From NCBI GenBank assembly GCA_036736205.1, contig DAINMX010000189.1:1-13244 (forward strand): a stretch of DNA of 13,244 bases, in the 5' to 3' direction. The notes under the pieces were generated by a model. The model had not been told where the DNA came from. It was given only the letters and a program-made list of their open reading frames with translations, and did not search any database. The DNA is from XYA12-FULL-58-9 sp001798605. Its GTDB lineage: Bacteria; Myxococcota; XYA12-FULL-58-9. Of the stretch, positions 6,909 to 13,244 are shown piece after piece. The translations under genes were made by a program, and so were the position numbers. Every line of letters starts with the position of its first letter. Position 1 is the stretch's first letter.

Positions 6909-8174
6909 TCAAACACGACCGGCCTCCGCGTCCTCTTGGACACAATCGCCAGTGCCGCAGCCACTGGTCTCACAATGCAGACGGTTGAGAAGCCTGAGCG
7001 CCGCGCATTCCATCTCGCCAATGATGCGATCGACGCGACCCACGAGCAGCGCGTGCGCGAGCAAAGCGGGAATTGCGACGAGCAAGCCAAACTGTGTCGT
7101 CAACAGGGCCTCGGAGATGCCCTCGGAGAGCAGGCGGGGATCACCTGTGCCATGTTCAGTGATGACCGCAAATGCGGCAATCATTCCGGTCACCGTACCC
7201 AACAATCCGAGCAATGGTGCAACCACGGCAATGACGTTAACGGCGGGCAAAAACCGTTCGAGGGTCGGGCGCTTGGCCAAGATTGCCTCGGCCACCAAGT
7301 CTTCGAGTTGCTCACGACCCAGGCCGCGATTCTTGCTGATGAGGTCGAGTATCTGCAGGTCGGCAGGCCTTCGACACAGCACGATGAACCGCTCGACCAA
7401 AATGGCCAACCCAACCAAGGCTAAGAACAGTATTGGCCACATGACATAGCCCCCAGCGGCGAAGGTCTGCAACATGGTTCGCGGGGCATTGTCGGTTGCG
7501 CCGTTCTTGTCCAAGGGATCAAACAGAAACAGTCGAACGGTGGGCGACCTCACGCCCGTTACCAATGCTCTGGCTCCTGCCGCAGCGCTCGGATCAACCA
7601 CCGCCATCGCTGCGCCAGTCACTGGGGCCAAGGCACCGCCATGATGCTCATCGAGAGCTATGGCAGCCACCTGCGCTATTCGCAGGACGTCACCGACATG
7701 CTCCCTGCCATCGGCTGCGAAGTAGGTGGCCTGTTCTACCCGCAGGCTACCGAGACGCTCTGCCAACGGCATGGTCGCAACAATGAAATCAACCTCGCCA
7801 CTGACGTCAGCATTGACATCATGCTTGGTGAATATCGCTGTCGCCTGTTCCCTGATGCTATGGAGTAAGCTCTCCCGATCAGGACCGACATCTCCAACAT
7901 CCGGAGCTTGCGCCAGACCCGCATCCAGAACCTCGTTTTCGATGCGAACCGCGGTGAGTTCTTCAGACAACCTGTTCACCTGGGCGCGCAGTTCCTCCGC
8001 GCGCGCTTTGGCGGATTGCTCGGCATCGACAATCCGCTGTTGTAGAACCTGCTTCTCACTTTCGAGAAGTGCTATCTCTTGGGCGAATGCTCTATCGAGG
8101 GCAGTTTGCCCCACCGCCATTTCTGGGGCGCACAAGGAGAGCACGAACAGCATGTGTGTAACCGTGGTCCTCAT
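6909..8174 (-). CDS. ttpC: TtpC-like MotA/TolQ/ExbB protein with periplasmic coiled-coil extension
   Basis: The 421-residue protein has a signal peptide (1 to about 23), a coiled coil (about 28-85) rich in Glu, Gln and Lys, and a mixed periplasmic segment (about 100-235). A C-terminal MotA/TolQ/ExbB domain follows, with helices at about 243-267, 313-338 and 361-380. The signature VVAPLLGLLGTVTGMIAAF is at 317-335 and GISEALLTTQFGLLVAIP at 352-369. This is the architecture of TtpC, the extra component required by Vibrio TonB2 systems. The C-terminal tail has an unusual cysteine cluster, C401, C406 and C411 (HCETSGCGTGDC). The start overlaps the DUF3450 stop as ATGA. TtpC is thought to help the short TonB2 span the periplasm (family knowledge). 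Confidence 0.93.
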   Translation of the reverse strand: MRTTVTHMLFVLSLCAPEMAVGQTALDRAFAQEIALLESEKQVLQQRIVDAEQSAKARAEELRAQVNRLSEELTAVRIENEVLDAGLAQAPDVGDVGPDRESLLHSIREQATAIFTKHDVNADVSGEVDFIVATMPLAERLGSLRVEQATYFAADGREHVGDVLRIAQVAAIALDEHHGGALAPVTGAAMAVVDPSAAAGARALVTGVRSPTVRLFLFDPLDKNGATDNAPRTMLQTFAAGGYVMWPILFLALVGLAILVERFIVLCRRPADLQILDLISKNRGLGREQLEDLVAEAILAKRPTLERFLPAVNVIAVVAPLLGLLGTVTGMIAAFAVITEHGTGDPRLLSEGISEALLTTQFGLLVAIPALLAHALLVGRVDRIIGEMECAALRLLNRLHCETSGCGTGDCVQEDAEAGRV

Positions 8175-8971
8175 GTGCTACTCGGCTTCGGTAGGGGCAG
8201 GTCGAAGACGCCCTGCCTAAGCTGCTTGCGCAACGCATCGTAAAGATCGGCCACAGCTCGGGTCTGTCGCGCCTGCTGGAGAAACTCAAAGGTGAAGCCG
8301 GCGTCACCAAGAACCGCCCATCCCATGCGTCCGTCACTTAAGCGGAAATACAAGACCGCCATGCCCAAACGCGCGACCTCAGCAAGATGCCGTTCGCCTC
8401 CGACCTCCACGACTTGTTTGTACAAACCGACTTCTTCGGTCAATCGAATCTCATCTTCGCACAGTTGCCAAAGCCTGGAGATCGCCAATAGGGGATCGGT
8501 ATCGGGTCGTTGAAACTCCGCAATGCTTTGATCTGCAGCCGAGAGGCGCGCGTCGCGCTGAAAAGGCAATGAGGCGGCAATACTATCGCGAACCAGCTGC
8601 GCCGCCGCGAGCCCGGGACCTCGCATCGCTTCAGAGTCAGCGGCAGCATGCCGCTGGTCTGACTGGAGCTTGGCACCTAATCGTAAGAGTGTCTCGCGAC
8701 GCACCGTTTCGGTACGTAGCATGACTTCGAGATCGCCGCGCTGGGTCTCCAAGGACAAGCGCTCACTGCGCGCCTGCGCGCGAACGTCTTCGAGCTTTGT
8801 CTCGAGCTCGTCGACAGCCGACCTAAGCTCGGCGAGCCTCTTGCCGGGGTCGACGTCCTTGGCTTGCGCCACGGCTGGGGCACCAAAGGTGTGCGCAAAT
8901 GCAGCGAGCGCAAGCATCATTGGCGGCAACAATGGAGTGTGGATGGCGATGCTGGAAAATTTTCCACGCAT
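8171..8971 (-). CDS. DUF3450 periplasmic coiled-coil protein of the TonB2 operon
   Basis: The 266-residue protein has a Sec signal peptide (core about 15-30, likely cleavage after AVAQA at 37), a long coiled coil (about 43-95) and a helical C-terminal half. That half shows DUF3450-like features: LPFQRDAR (135-142), ISRLWQLCEDEIRL (164-177) and the aromatic YFRLSDGRMGW segment (208-218). DUF3450 proteins sit immediately upstream of ttpC in TonB2 clusters and are presumed periplasmic partners of the energy-transducing complex; the mechanism is unknown. A TTG at 8995 would extend it by 8 residues, but ATG 8971 gives a normal signal peptide and has AGGA about 8 nt upstream. It follows the lipoprotein gene by 20 nt and overlaps ttpC by 4 nt. 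Confidence 0.9.
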   Translation of the reverse strand: MRGKFSSIAIHTPLLPPMMLALAAFAHTFGAPAVAQAKDVDPGKRLAELRSAVDELETKLEDVRAQARSERLSLETQRGDLEVMLRTETVRRETLLRLGAKLQSDQRHAAADSEAMRGPGLAAAQLVRDSIAASLPFQRDARLSAADQSIAEFQRPDTDPLLAISRLWQLCEDEIRLTEEVGLYKQVVEVGGERHLAEVARLGMAVLYFRLSDGRMGWAVLGDAGFTFEFLQQARQTRAVADLYDALRKQLRQGVFDLPLPKPSST

Positions 8972-8991
8972 AGGATTTGTCCTGCCTGCCC

Positions 8992-10242
8992 TCAATAGAA
9001 GCGAATGTGTCGCGGTGGCAATCCAACCCGCGGATGTGCATCGATCACAGAAAGGAAACCAAACTGTCCATCTGCGACCTCGTAGAGGTGCACGCGCGGT
9101 GCAAGAGCGGCGGCATCGCCTACGTACACAGAATCGGTAGCGTCATCGGCGAGCAATCCGCCCAATCCAGAGATTGATGTGGCGAGATGCACGATGGTTT
9201 CGGTTCCAGTGATGATGTCGATCGCAACCAGGCGGTCCGGTATGTCGGCTGCCATGTCGCCGTAACGCACAACCAAGAGCCAGCGCTCACGCGCCACGTC
9301 GAGCTCAAATCCGAATGGGCGGGCCACGCCCTCTGTGCCGTATGCGAAGATTGTGGCCGAAGGGCTCTGGCTGCCCAGATCAATGGCGACGAGTGCTGAC
9401 TGCCGTAGTTGCTCATCGAGACCGGCAGCAAATAGGCCACTGCAGGAAACATACAAAGCGTCGCGGCGCGCCACGTAGACGATACCTGAGCAGTTGCGAA
9501 CCTCAGGGATTGCGACGACCTGCCGCACCTCATCGGTGGCCGGGTCAACTCCAATTACCAATCCCTGCCCACCGTTGTGAAATCCTGCATCGAGATGGTT
9601 GAGAGTGATCCAGACGATCCCCTTGGCGACCGTCATTTGGTCGGGCCGCGCCTGCAATGAATGAGGCGTGGCGTCGACGTAGGTTGCCATGGAAATGCGG
9701 CCGGTGATGCGACCGGCCAGGGGATCCACGATCAAGACGTCGTCGCCAGCGTCGAACGGCTCACGGCCTGGGGACGGGTTGGTCTCGTACCGAGTCACGT
9801 AGGCCTTTCGTTGCCCAACCCAAACAAAGTCGTGAGGATTCGCAGCAAATCCGGTGGCAACGGACAGTTGCACGCTCACGGCGAAGTCATGGGGGTCTAG
9901 GAGGGTGAGCACGCTGTTGGGATATCGGTCCAACAGGACCAACCAGTTGTTGCTGTTGAACGCCCGTGGCAGAGCCACATCGCCCGAAAGCGCCGTCGAC
10001 AGTCCTGGCGGGCTCGAGCCGGAGTCGACCACCCCTTCAAAAAAAAGCTCCCGCTCCATCCGATCGAGAACAGACACTGAGCTCGACAGATAGTCTGTGC
10101 CCACAACCGCAATCCCCCAGGGCCCGTCGTCACCGAGGGTTGGGGTGCCATCAATGTCTTTGCCGAAATGGACGGTGTTGTCGATGCACGCAGATACACT
10201 TATCAACACAGCAACACAGTTGACCCAATAGCACCTGTTCAT
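8992..10242 (-). CDS. Outer-membrane lipoprotein, predicted YncE/BtuG-like beta-propeller
   Basis: The 416-residue protein starts with a lipoprotein signal ending in the lipobox VSAC (Cys19). Residue +2 is Ile, so an outer-membrane destination is expected. The mature part consists of repeated beta-rich units of about 40-55 residues with the alternation typical of YncE-like propellers. Examples are SSVSVLDRMERELFF, NSVLTLLDPHDFAVSVQL, DDVLIVDPLAGRITGRI, GLVIGVDPATDEVRQVVAI, SALVAIDLG and DRLVAIDIITGTETIV. It is encoded directly after a TonB-dependent receptor with a 4-nt ATGA overlap, which suggests a receptor-associated binding protein. Bacteroides BtuG, a propeller lipoprotein that captures cobamides for BtuB, has the same arrangement. 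The ligand here is unknown. The ATG at 10242 is chosen because it gives the lipoprotein signal; the frame extends upstream only into receptor coding sequence. Confidence 0.85.
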   Translation of the reverse strand: MNRCYWVNCVAVLISVSACIDNTVHFGKDIDGTPTLGDDGPWGIAVVGTDYLSSSVSVLDRMERELFFEGVVDSGSSPPGLSTALSGDVALPRAFNSNNWLVLLDRYPNSVLTLLDPHDFAVSVQLSVATGFAANPHDFVWVGQRKAYVTRYETNPSPGREPFDAGDDVLIVDPLAGRITGRISMATYVDATPHSLQARPDQMTVAKGIVWITLNHLDAGFHNGGQGLVIGVDPATDEVRQVVAIPEVRNCSGIVYVARRDALYVSCSGLFAAGLDEQLRQSALVAIDLGSQSPSATIFAYGTEGVARPFGFELDVARERWLLVVRYGDMAADIPDRLVAIDIITGTETIVHLATSISGLGGLLADDATDSVYVGDAAALAPRVHLYEVADGQFGFLSVIDAHPRVGLPPRHIRFY

Positions 10243-12272
10243 GGCAGTCCCCGTAACGTCAACGAGAGATGCAAAACGCGACCTGGCAGTGGATAACCAA
10301 TGAGGTCGGCGCTCGCCTCGTTCAACAGATTGCGAGCAACCAGACTCGCGGCGAGCCAACCCTTGGATAGCTCCACGGCAACACCAACACTCACAAACAG
10401 TCGGGCACTCGTTGCCACAAGGTTGGCATTGTCGAGGTAATTGCCAGCCATCCACTCCATGTCGGCAAACAGCGCCAGCTCTCGTGCGAGGCCGAGATCG
10501 GGCACATACCCCTCGGCGCGAACGAACCACTTGCTGGCTGGTCGGAAGGGCAACACTTTGTCTTGGCGTGCGGCGACGTCACCGGTGTTCCGCGCGTCAA
10601 TGAACGTGTAGTTACCGCGCAATCGCAAATGCGCAAACAGGTCGGTACGCAGACCCGCTTCGACTCCCCAGAGTCTCGCGCTGTCGATGTTCTCTGCGCG
10701 CGCCGTGTTCTGTGCCGTCTGGACGTATTGGATCAGATCGGTGACGTCCGAGTAATAGCCATAGGCCTCGAGGTTCAGTGGCCAGCTTTGACCGAGCTTC
10801 GTGTCATAGATCACGGCGGCATCGACACTGTAGGCCGCTTCGGCCGCAAGCGCGGAGTTGCCGAGCACTCTGCCGGAATCACCGAATAGCTCAAACAGAG
10901 AGGGAAAGCGCAGACTCCGACTGCCTGAGATGGACACCCTCGTGTCCGGCAACGATTGATTCACCGCCGCAACTCGCCAAGAGCCTCGACTCTGTCCCGT
11001 CGGATCGCTGTCTCCGACTCGGCTCTCGATCCACTCAACGCGCGCCGATGGGATCAGACGTGTGGAGATCGACCCAAACAACCAACCGCTCTCAACCCCC
11101 GCTGTCGCCTGATGTCGTTGCCATCCGCCACTCTCGTCACCGGCTTTCGTAGTGCCTATCCCCTCGAAGCGATAGCTCGCTTGTCCCGTGATGTCCCAGC
11201 CCTGGACCGGGGTAAGTTTACCCACCAGTGTGACATAGGGAGCATAGGTGTCGTCCCGTGTTTCATCACCGCTCAGTCCTACTTCGTTGAGGGGATCACG
11301 AAAACTCGAGTGTGAGTAGTGGAATGCTACGCGCGCGGTCACGTCAACCCACCCATTGGCGAGACCATTCCCAGTCAGAGAGAGCACCGCGAGGTTCTCA
11401 TTGACCCAATGCCTACTCTTGCGCGTCTCAAACTGTCCGAGCCCAGGAACTCCCTGCTCGCGGGCAAAGAACCAATTGACGGCGGTCAATGTCCAGGACT
11501 CGTCGATGTAGAGTCGGGCTTTGCCGAGCCAATGAAACCTGTCGAAGTCGTTGTTGCGCCGCACCACTGTGCTGTCGTCACTTGGGTCAAAGCGAGTACC
11601 GTTGTCATTGACGAAGGTGAAATCCCCCCCCCAACCGCCGTAGTCAATTCCCATGGCCGCGTCCCAATTCTCATAAGCCTCGGAATAGTGCAGACGCGCC
11701 TCCCGAGCGGCAAAGGAACCCGCGGCTGCCGTCACACTGAGCTCGCGCTCCGTTGCGGCTCGGGTCGTCACCGACACCACGCCGCCGATGGCGCTCTGGC
11801 CAAAAACCAGTGGTGCCGCACCCCGGTAAATCTCGACGCGTTCAATGGCCCCCAGAGGCAACTTCGACAGATCAATGGGTCCCCCCAATGCCGAGGGCAA
11901 AGGAATGCCATCGATGACGATCAGGACTTGCTCTGCTGTGGAACCACGTATCGACAAGGTCGAAAATGCCGCGGGGCCACCGAATCGGGTGATCCTCACA
12001 CCTGCTTCGCGGTCGAGCACCTCGGGCAATGAATCGCCCGCCATGCCGAAGTCCTCAGGCAGAAGAACCGAACCGGCAACAGCGTCGTCGGCGTTGAGAA
12101 CACGCGCACCTGCACCGGTGACCGTAACCGTTGGCAAGACCACCGCCTCGACCTCGCCGGCTTTGGTTTCATCGCCCTCGCCGATGGGCGGGTCTGCCTT
12201 GACCGCAGGCGACACCGCCGTGCCGAGCGCCGCAGCGAAAACGGTCCACCATCCCTGTCGAGGTCGATGCAT
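10239..12272 (-). CDS. TonB-dependent outer-membrane receptor, BtuB-like plug
   Basis: The 677-residue protein has a signal peptide (cleavage near AVKA-D, residue 26) and a likely TonB box in VVLPTVTVTG (44-53). The plug domain (about 60-170) shows LSIRGSTAEQVLIVIDGIPL, IERVEIYRGAAPLVFGQSAI and GGVVSVTT. A 22-strand beta-barrel fills the rest. The plug motifs fit the BtuB/cobalamin-type branch best, though catecholate or other ligands cannot be excluded. It is energised by the TonB/ExbB/ExbD/TtpC system encoded downstream. Two oddities: the C-terminus reads HLSLTLRGLP, without the usual terminal Phe/Trp, and the gene carries a 9-nt G tract. The ATG at 12272 lies 21 nt after the upstream stop, with a weak ribosome-binding site; its stop overlaps the lipoprotein start by 4 nt. 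Confidence 0.95.
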   Translation of the reverse strand: MHRPRQGWWTVFAAALGTAVSPAVKADPPIGEGDETKAGEVEAVVLPTVTVTGAGARVLNADDAVAGSVLLPEDFGMAGDSLPEVLDREAGVRITRFGGPAAFSTLSIRGSTAEQVLIVIDGIPLPSALGGPIDLSKLPLGAIERVEIYRGAAPLVFGQSAIGGVVSVTTRAATERELSVTAAAGSFAAREARLHYSEAYENWDAAMGIDYGGWGGDFTFVNDNGTRFDPSDDSTVVRRNNDFDRFHWLGKARLYIDESWTLTAVNWFFAREQGVPGLGQFETRKSRHWVNENLAVLSLTGNGLANGWVDVTARVAFHYSHSSFRDPLNEVGLSGDETRDDTYAPYVTLVGKLTPVQGWDITGQASYRFEGIGTTKAGDESGGWQRHQATAGVESGWLFGSISTRLIPSARVEWIESRVGDSDPTGQSRGSWRVAAVNQSLPDTRVSISGSRSLRFPSLFELFGDSGRVLGNSALAAEAAYSVDAAVIYDTKLGQSWPLNLEAYGYYSDVTDLIQYVQTAQNTARAENIDSARLWGVEAGLRTDLFAHLRLRGNYTFIDARNTGDVAARQDKVLPFRPASKWFVRAEGYVPDLGLARELALFADMEWMAGNYLDNANLVATSARLFVSVGVAVELSKGWLAASLVARNLLNEASADLIGYPLPGRVLHLSLTLRGLP
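11624..11632 (-). repeat. 9-nt homopolymeric G tract inside the receptor gene
   Basis: Nine consecutive C on the plus strand encode TGG GGG GGG GAT (Trp-Gly-Gly-Asp) in the barrel of the TonB-dependent receptor. Tracts of this length in outer-membrane protein genes are prone to slipped-strand frameshifts. It is in frame in this copy. Confidence 0.8.
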
Positions 12273-12293
12273 CAACGATTCCAGTTTGTTGCG

Positions 12294-13244
12294 CTACTGG
12301 TTGAGGACGGCGACGGCATCCAGATCAAACCCGGCGCTACCGGTGGTGGGATAGGGATCGTAGATCACGTGGCCAAAACTATCGAAGGCGCTGCCATCAC
12401 CCACAATGTCGACGACGCGGACATAGATAATCGCTGCTAGATCGACAACGTGAGCGAGCACCTCGGGACGGTTGGCGAGAGTGGACAAATCAAAGGGTGT
12501 GCCATATCCGGCTTCATACTTGCCGGCCAAGGAGCCAATGAGTCCCGTGTCGTGACGATCAAACGGTCCGAGCGGCGAGTTGCCGAGATAGGCATTGTCG
12601 AAGCGCAAGAATGTCAACCCGTCGCTGCTGACCTCTACCCAAGCAAGCTCGAGAAAATCAGCGGCGAAGCCATTCTCGAACACCGCGAGGTCATAACCAT
12701 CCCCATCAACAATCGCCGGATCAAATGAAAGGGTGATGTTCCCGCCGCGGCCGAGCCCAACAATGTCCGATGGCCCGGAAGCTGCCCCCAACGCCTTGTC
12801 TGTGATCTGCCAGGCCTCATCAACATCGTCACCAAAGGTAACCGATGCTACGTTTGTGGCCCAACCAACAATGTCAGTTGCGTCGGCGGCAACTGCAGTG
12901 GTGCCCGCTTCGCCCGCGGCTGGAGGATAGGCTGGGCGCACATCATAGGTGTGCACAAAGGCGACGGAGACACACAGATCATCGACGAGTCGTGCAAATA
13001 CCTTGATGCCACCTTCTTCTGCCAGGTCGATCGTGGTCGTCGCCATCCATGTCTGTGGCAAAAGAGCGGTGGTCGAACCCACCCCGACTTCAATGGCACC
13101 GTTGGTGCCGGTCACGAAGGTGAGAGTTGCATCGCGGTGTACGATCGGGAGCGCCGGTGCCTGGGGCACCTCACATGGCGGCACCACCCAGGGTGTGAAT
13201 CGTGACCACGGGACAGCACCACATCCGCCAGTGCTCGGATCACG
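12294..13244 (-). CDS. Large cell-surface protein encoded upstream of a TonB-dependent receptor (N-terminus off right edge)
   Basis: The frame is open to the right edge, giving 316 visible residues and no start codon that can be trusted. The first 100 or so visible residues look like a beta-sandwich linker resembling chitobiase/CHB_HEX C-terminal modules (TTTIDLAEEGGIKVFARL), ending at VRPAYPPAAG. The rest is a conserved beta-rich domain. Its landmarks are VDEAWQITDKALGAASG, SDIVGLGRGGNITLSFDP, DLAVFENGFAADFLELAWVE, VSSDGLTFLRFDN, VGDGSAFDSFGHVIYDPYP and a terminal GFDLDAVAVLN. I recall this pattern from proteins annotated only as 'cell surface protein', often near TonB receptors and YncE-like lipoproteins. 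The Asp/Gly-rich motifs suggest metal-dependent folding or binding. It is 21 nt upstream of the receptor, so it is likely co-transcribed and may capture the same ligand at the surface. The function is not known. Confidence 0.8.
   Translation of the reverse strand, partial: RDPSTGGCGAVPWSRFTPWVVPPCEVPQAPALPIVHRDATLTFVTGTNGAIEVGVGSTTALLPQTWMATTTIDLAEEGGIKVFARLVDDLCVSVAFVHTYDVRPAYPPAAGEAGTTAVAADATDIVGWATNVASVTFGDDVDEAWQITDKALGAASGPSDIVGLGRGGNITLSFDPAIVDGDGYDLAVFENGFAADFLELAWVEVSSDGLTFLRFDNAYLGNSPLGPFDRHDTGLIGSLAGKYEAGYGTPFDLSTLANRPEVLAHVVDLAAIIYVRVVDIVGDGSAFDSFGHVIYDPYPTTGSAGFDLDAVAVLNQ

Noticed and set aside
6905..7090. N-terminal extension of the ExbB frame
   Set aside because: It overlaps the TtpC-like C-terminus and gives an atypical ExbB N-terminus.
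6483..7449. Long plus-strand frames (313 and 195 codons)
   Set aside because: Antisense to exbB and the TtpC-like gene, whose motifs are unmistakable in the minus frames.
10243..10530. N-terminal extension of the lipoprotein frame
   Set aside because: It lies entirely within receptor coding sequence in another frame; the lipoprotein signal begins at ATG 10242.
11319..12032. 237-codon plus-strand frame
   Set aside because: Antisense to the receptor plug and barrel; composition is that of a shadow frame.
12273..12293. Promoter for the receptor gene
   Set aside because: Only 21 nt separate it from the upstream stop, too short for a convincing promoter; co-transcription is simpler.

Overview
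This is a compact stretch of accessory chromosome in which every supported gene lies on the minus strand, so the window reads from right (upstream) to left (downstream). G+C looks moderately high, roughly 58-60% by eye. The gene content points to a diderm bacterium of the Proteobacteria sensu lato: a TonB/ExbB/ExbD outer-membrane uptake system of the TonB2 type (DUF3450, TtpC, TPR), a lipoprotein, and c-di-GMP signalling. It could be an uncultured gammaproteobacterium or a myxobacterium-like lineage; the sequence alone does not decide. No rRNA, tRNA, CRISPR array, insertion sequence or integrase was recognised.

Right two thirds (about 4243-13244): one probable operon for energised outer-membrane uptake. 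In transcription order it encodes a large cell-surface protein (N-terminus off the right edge), a BtuB-like TonB-dependent receptor, a lipoprotein resembling a YncE/BtuG-type beta-propeller, a DUF3450 periplasmic coiled-coil protein, a TtpC-like MotA/TolQ/ExbB protein with a periplasmic extension, a short ExbB, ExbD, a short TonB, and a secreted TPR protein. Most junctions are 4-nt ATGA overlaps or gaps of 0-21 nt. From DUF3450 to TPR the order matches the Vibrio/Shewanella-type TonB2 clusters. The receptor plus propeller lipoprotein recalls the Bacteroides BtuB-BtuG cobamide pair, but the ligand is an inference.

Left third (1-4117): a regulatory cluster. A BY-kinase/ParA-fold protein with a degenerate P-loop (3482-4117) is followed by a 373-nt gap with an inverted repeat, a tetranucleotide repeat and possible promoter elements. 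Then come a small all-helical protein, a double-RecA KaiC-like ATPase (ATGA overlap) and a GGDEF-EAL protein whose N-terminus is built of eleven 7-residue charged repeats; its EAL part runs off the left edge. The last three genes look translationally coupled, suggesting a KaiC-like ATPase working with a c-di-GMP enzyme. This is the part most likely to hold an undescribed signalling module.
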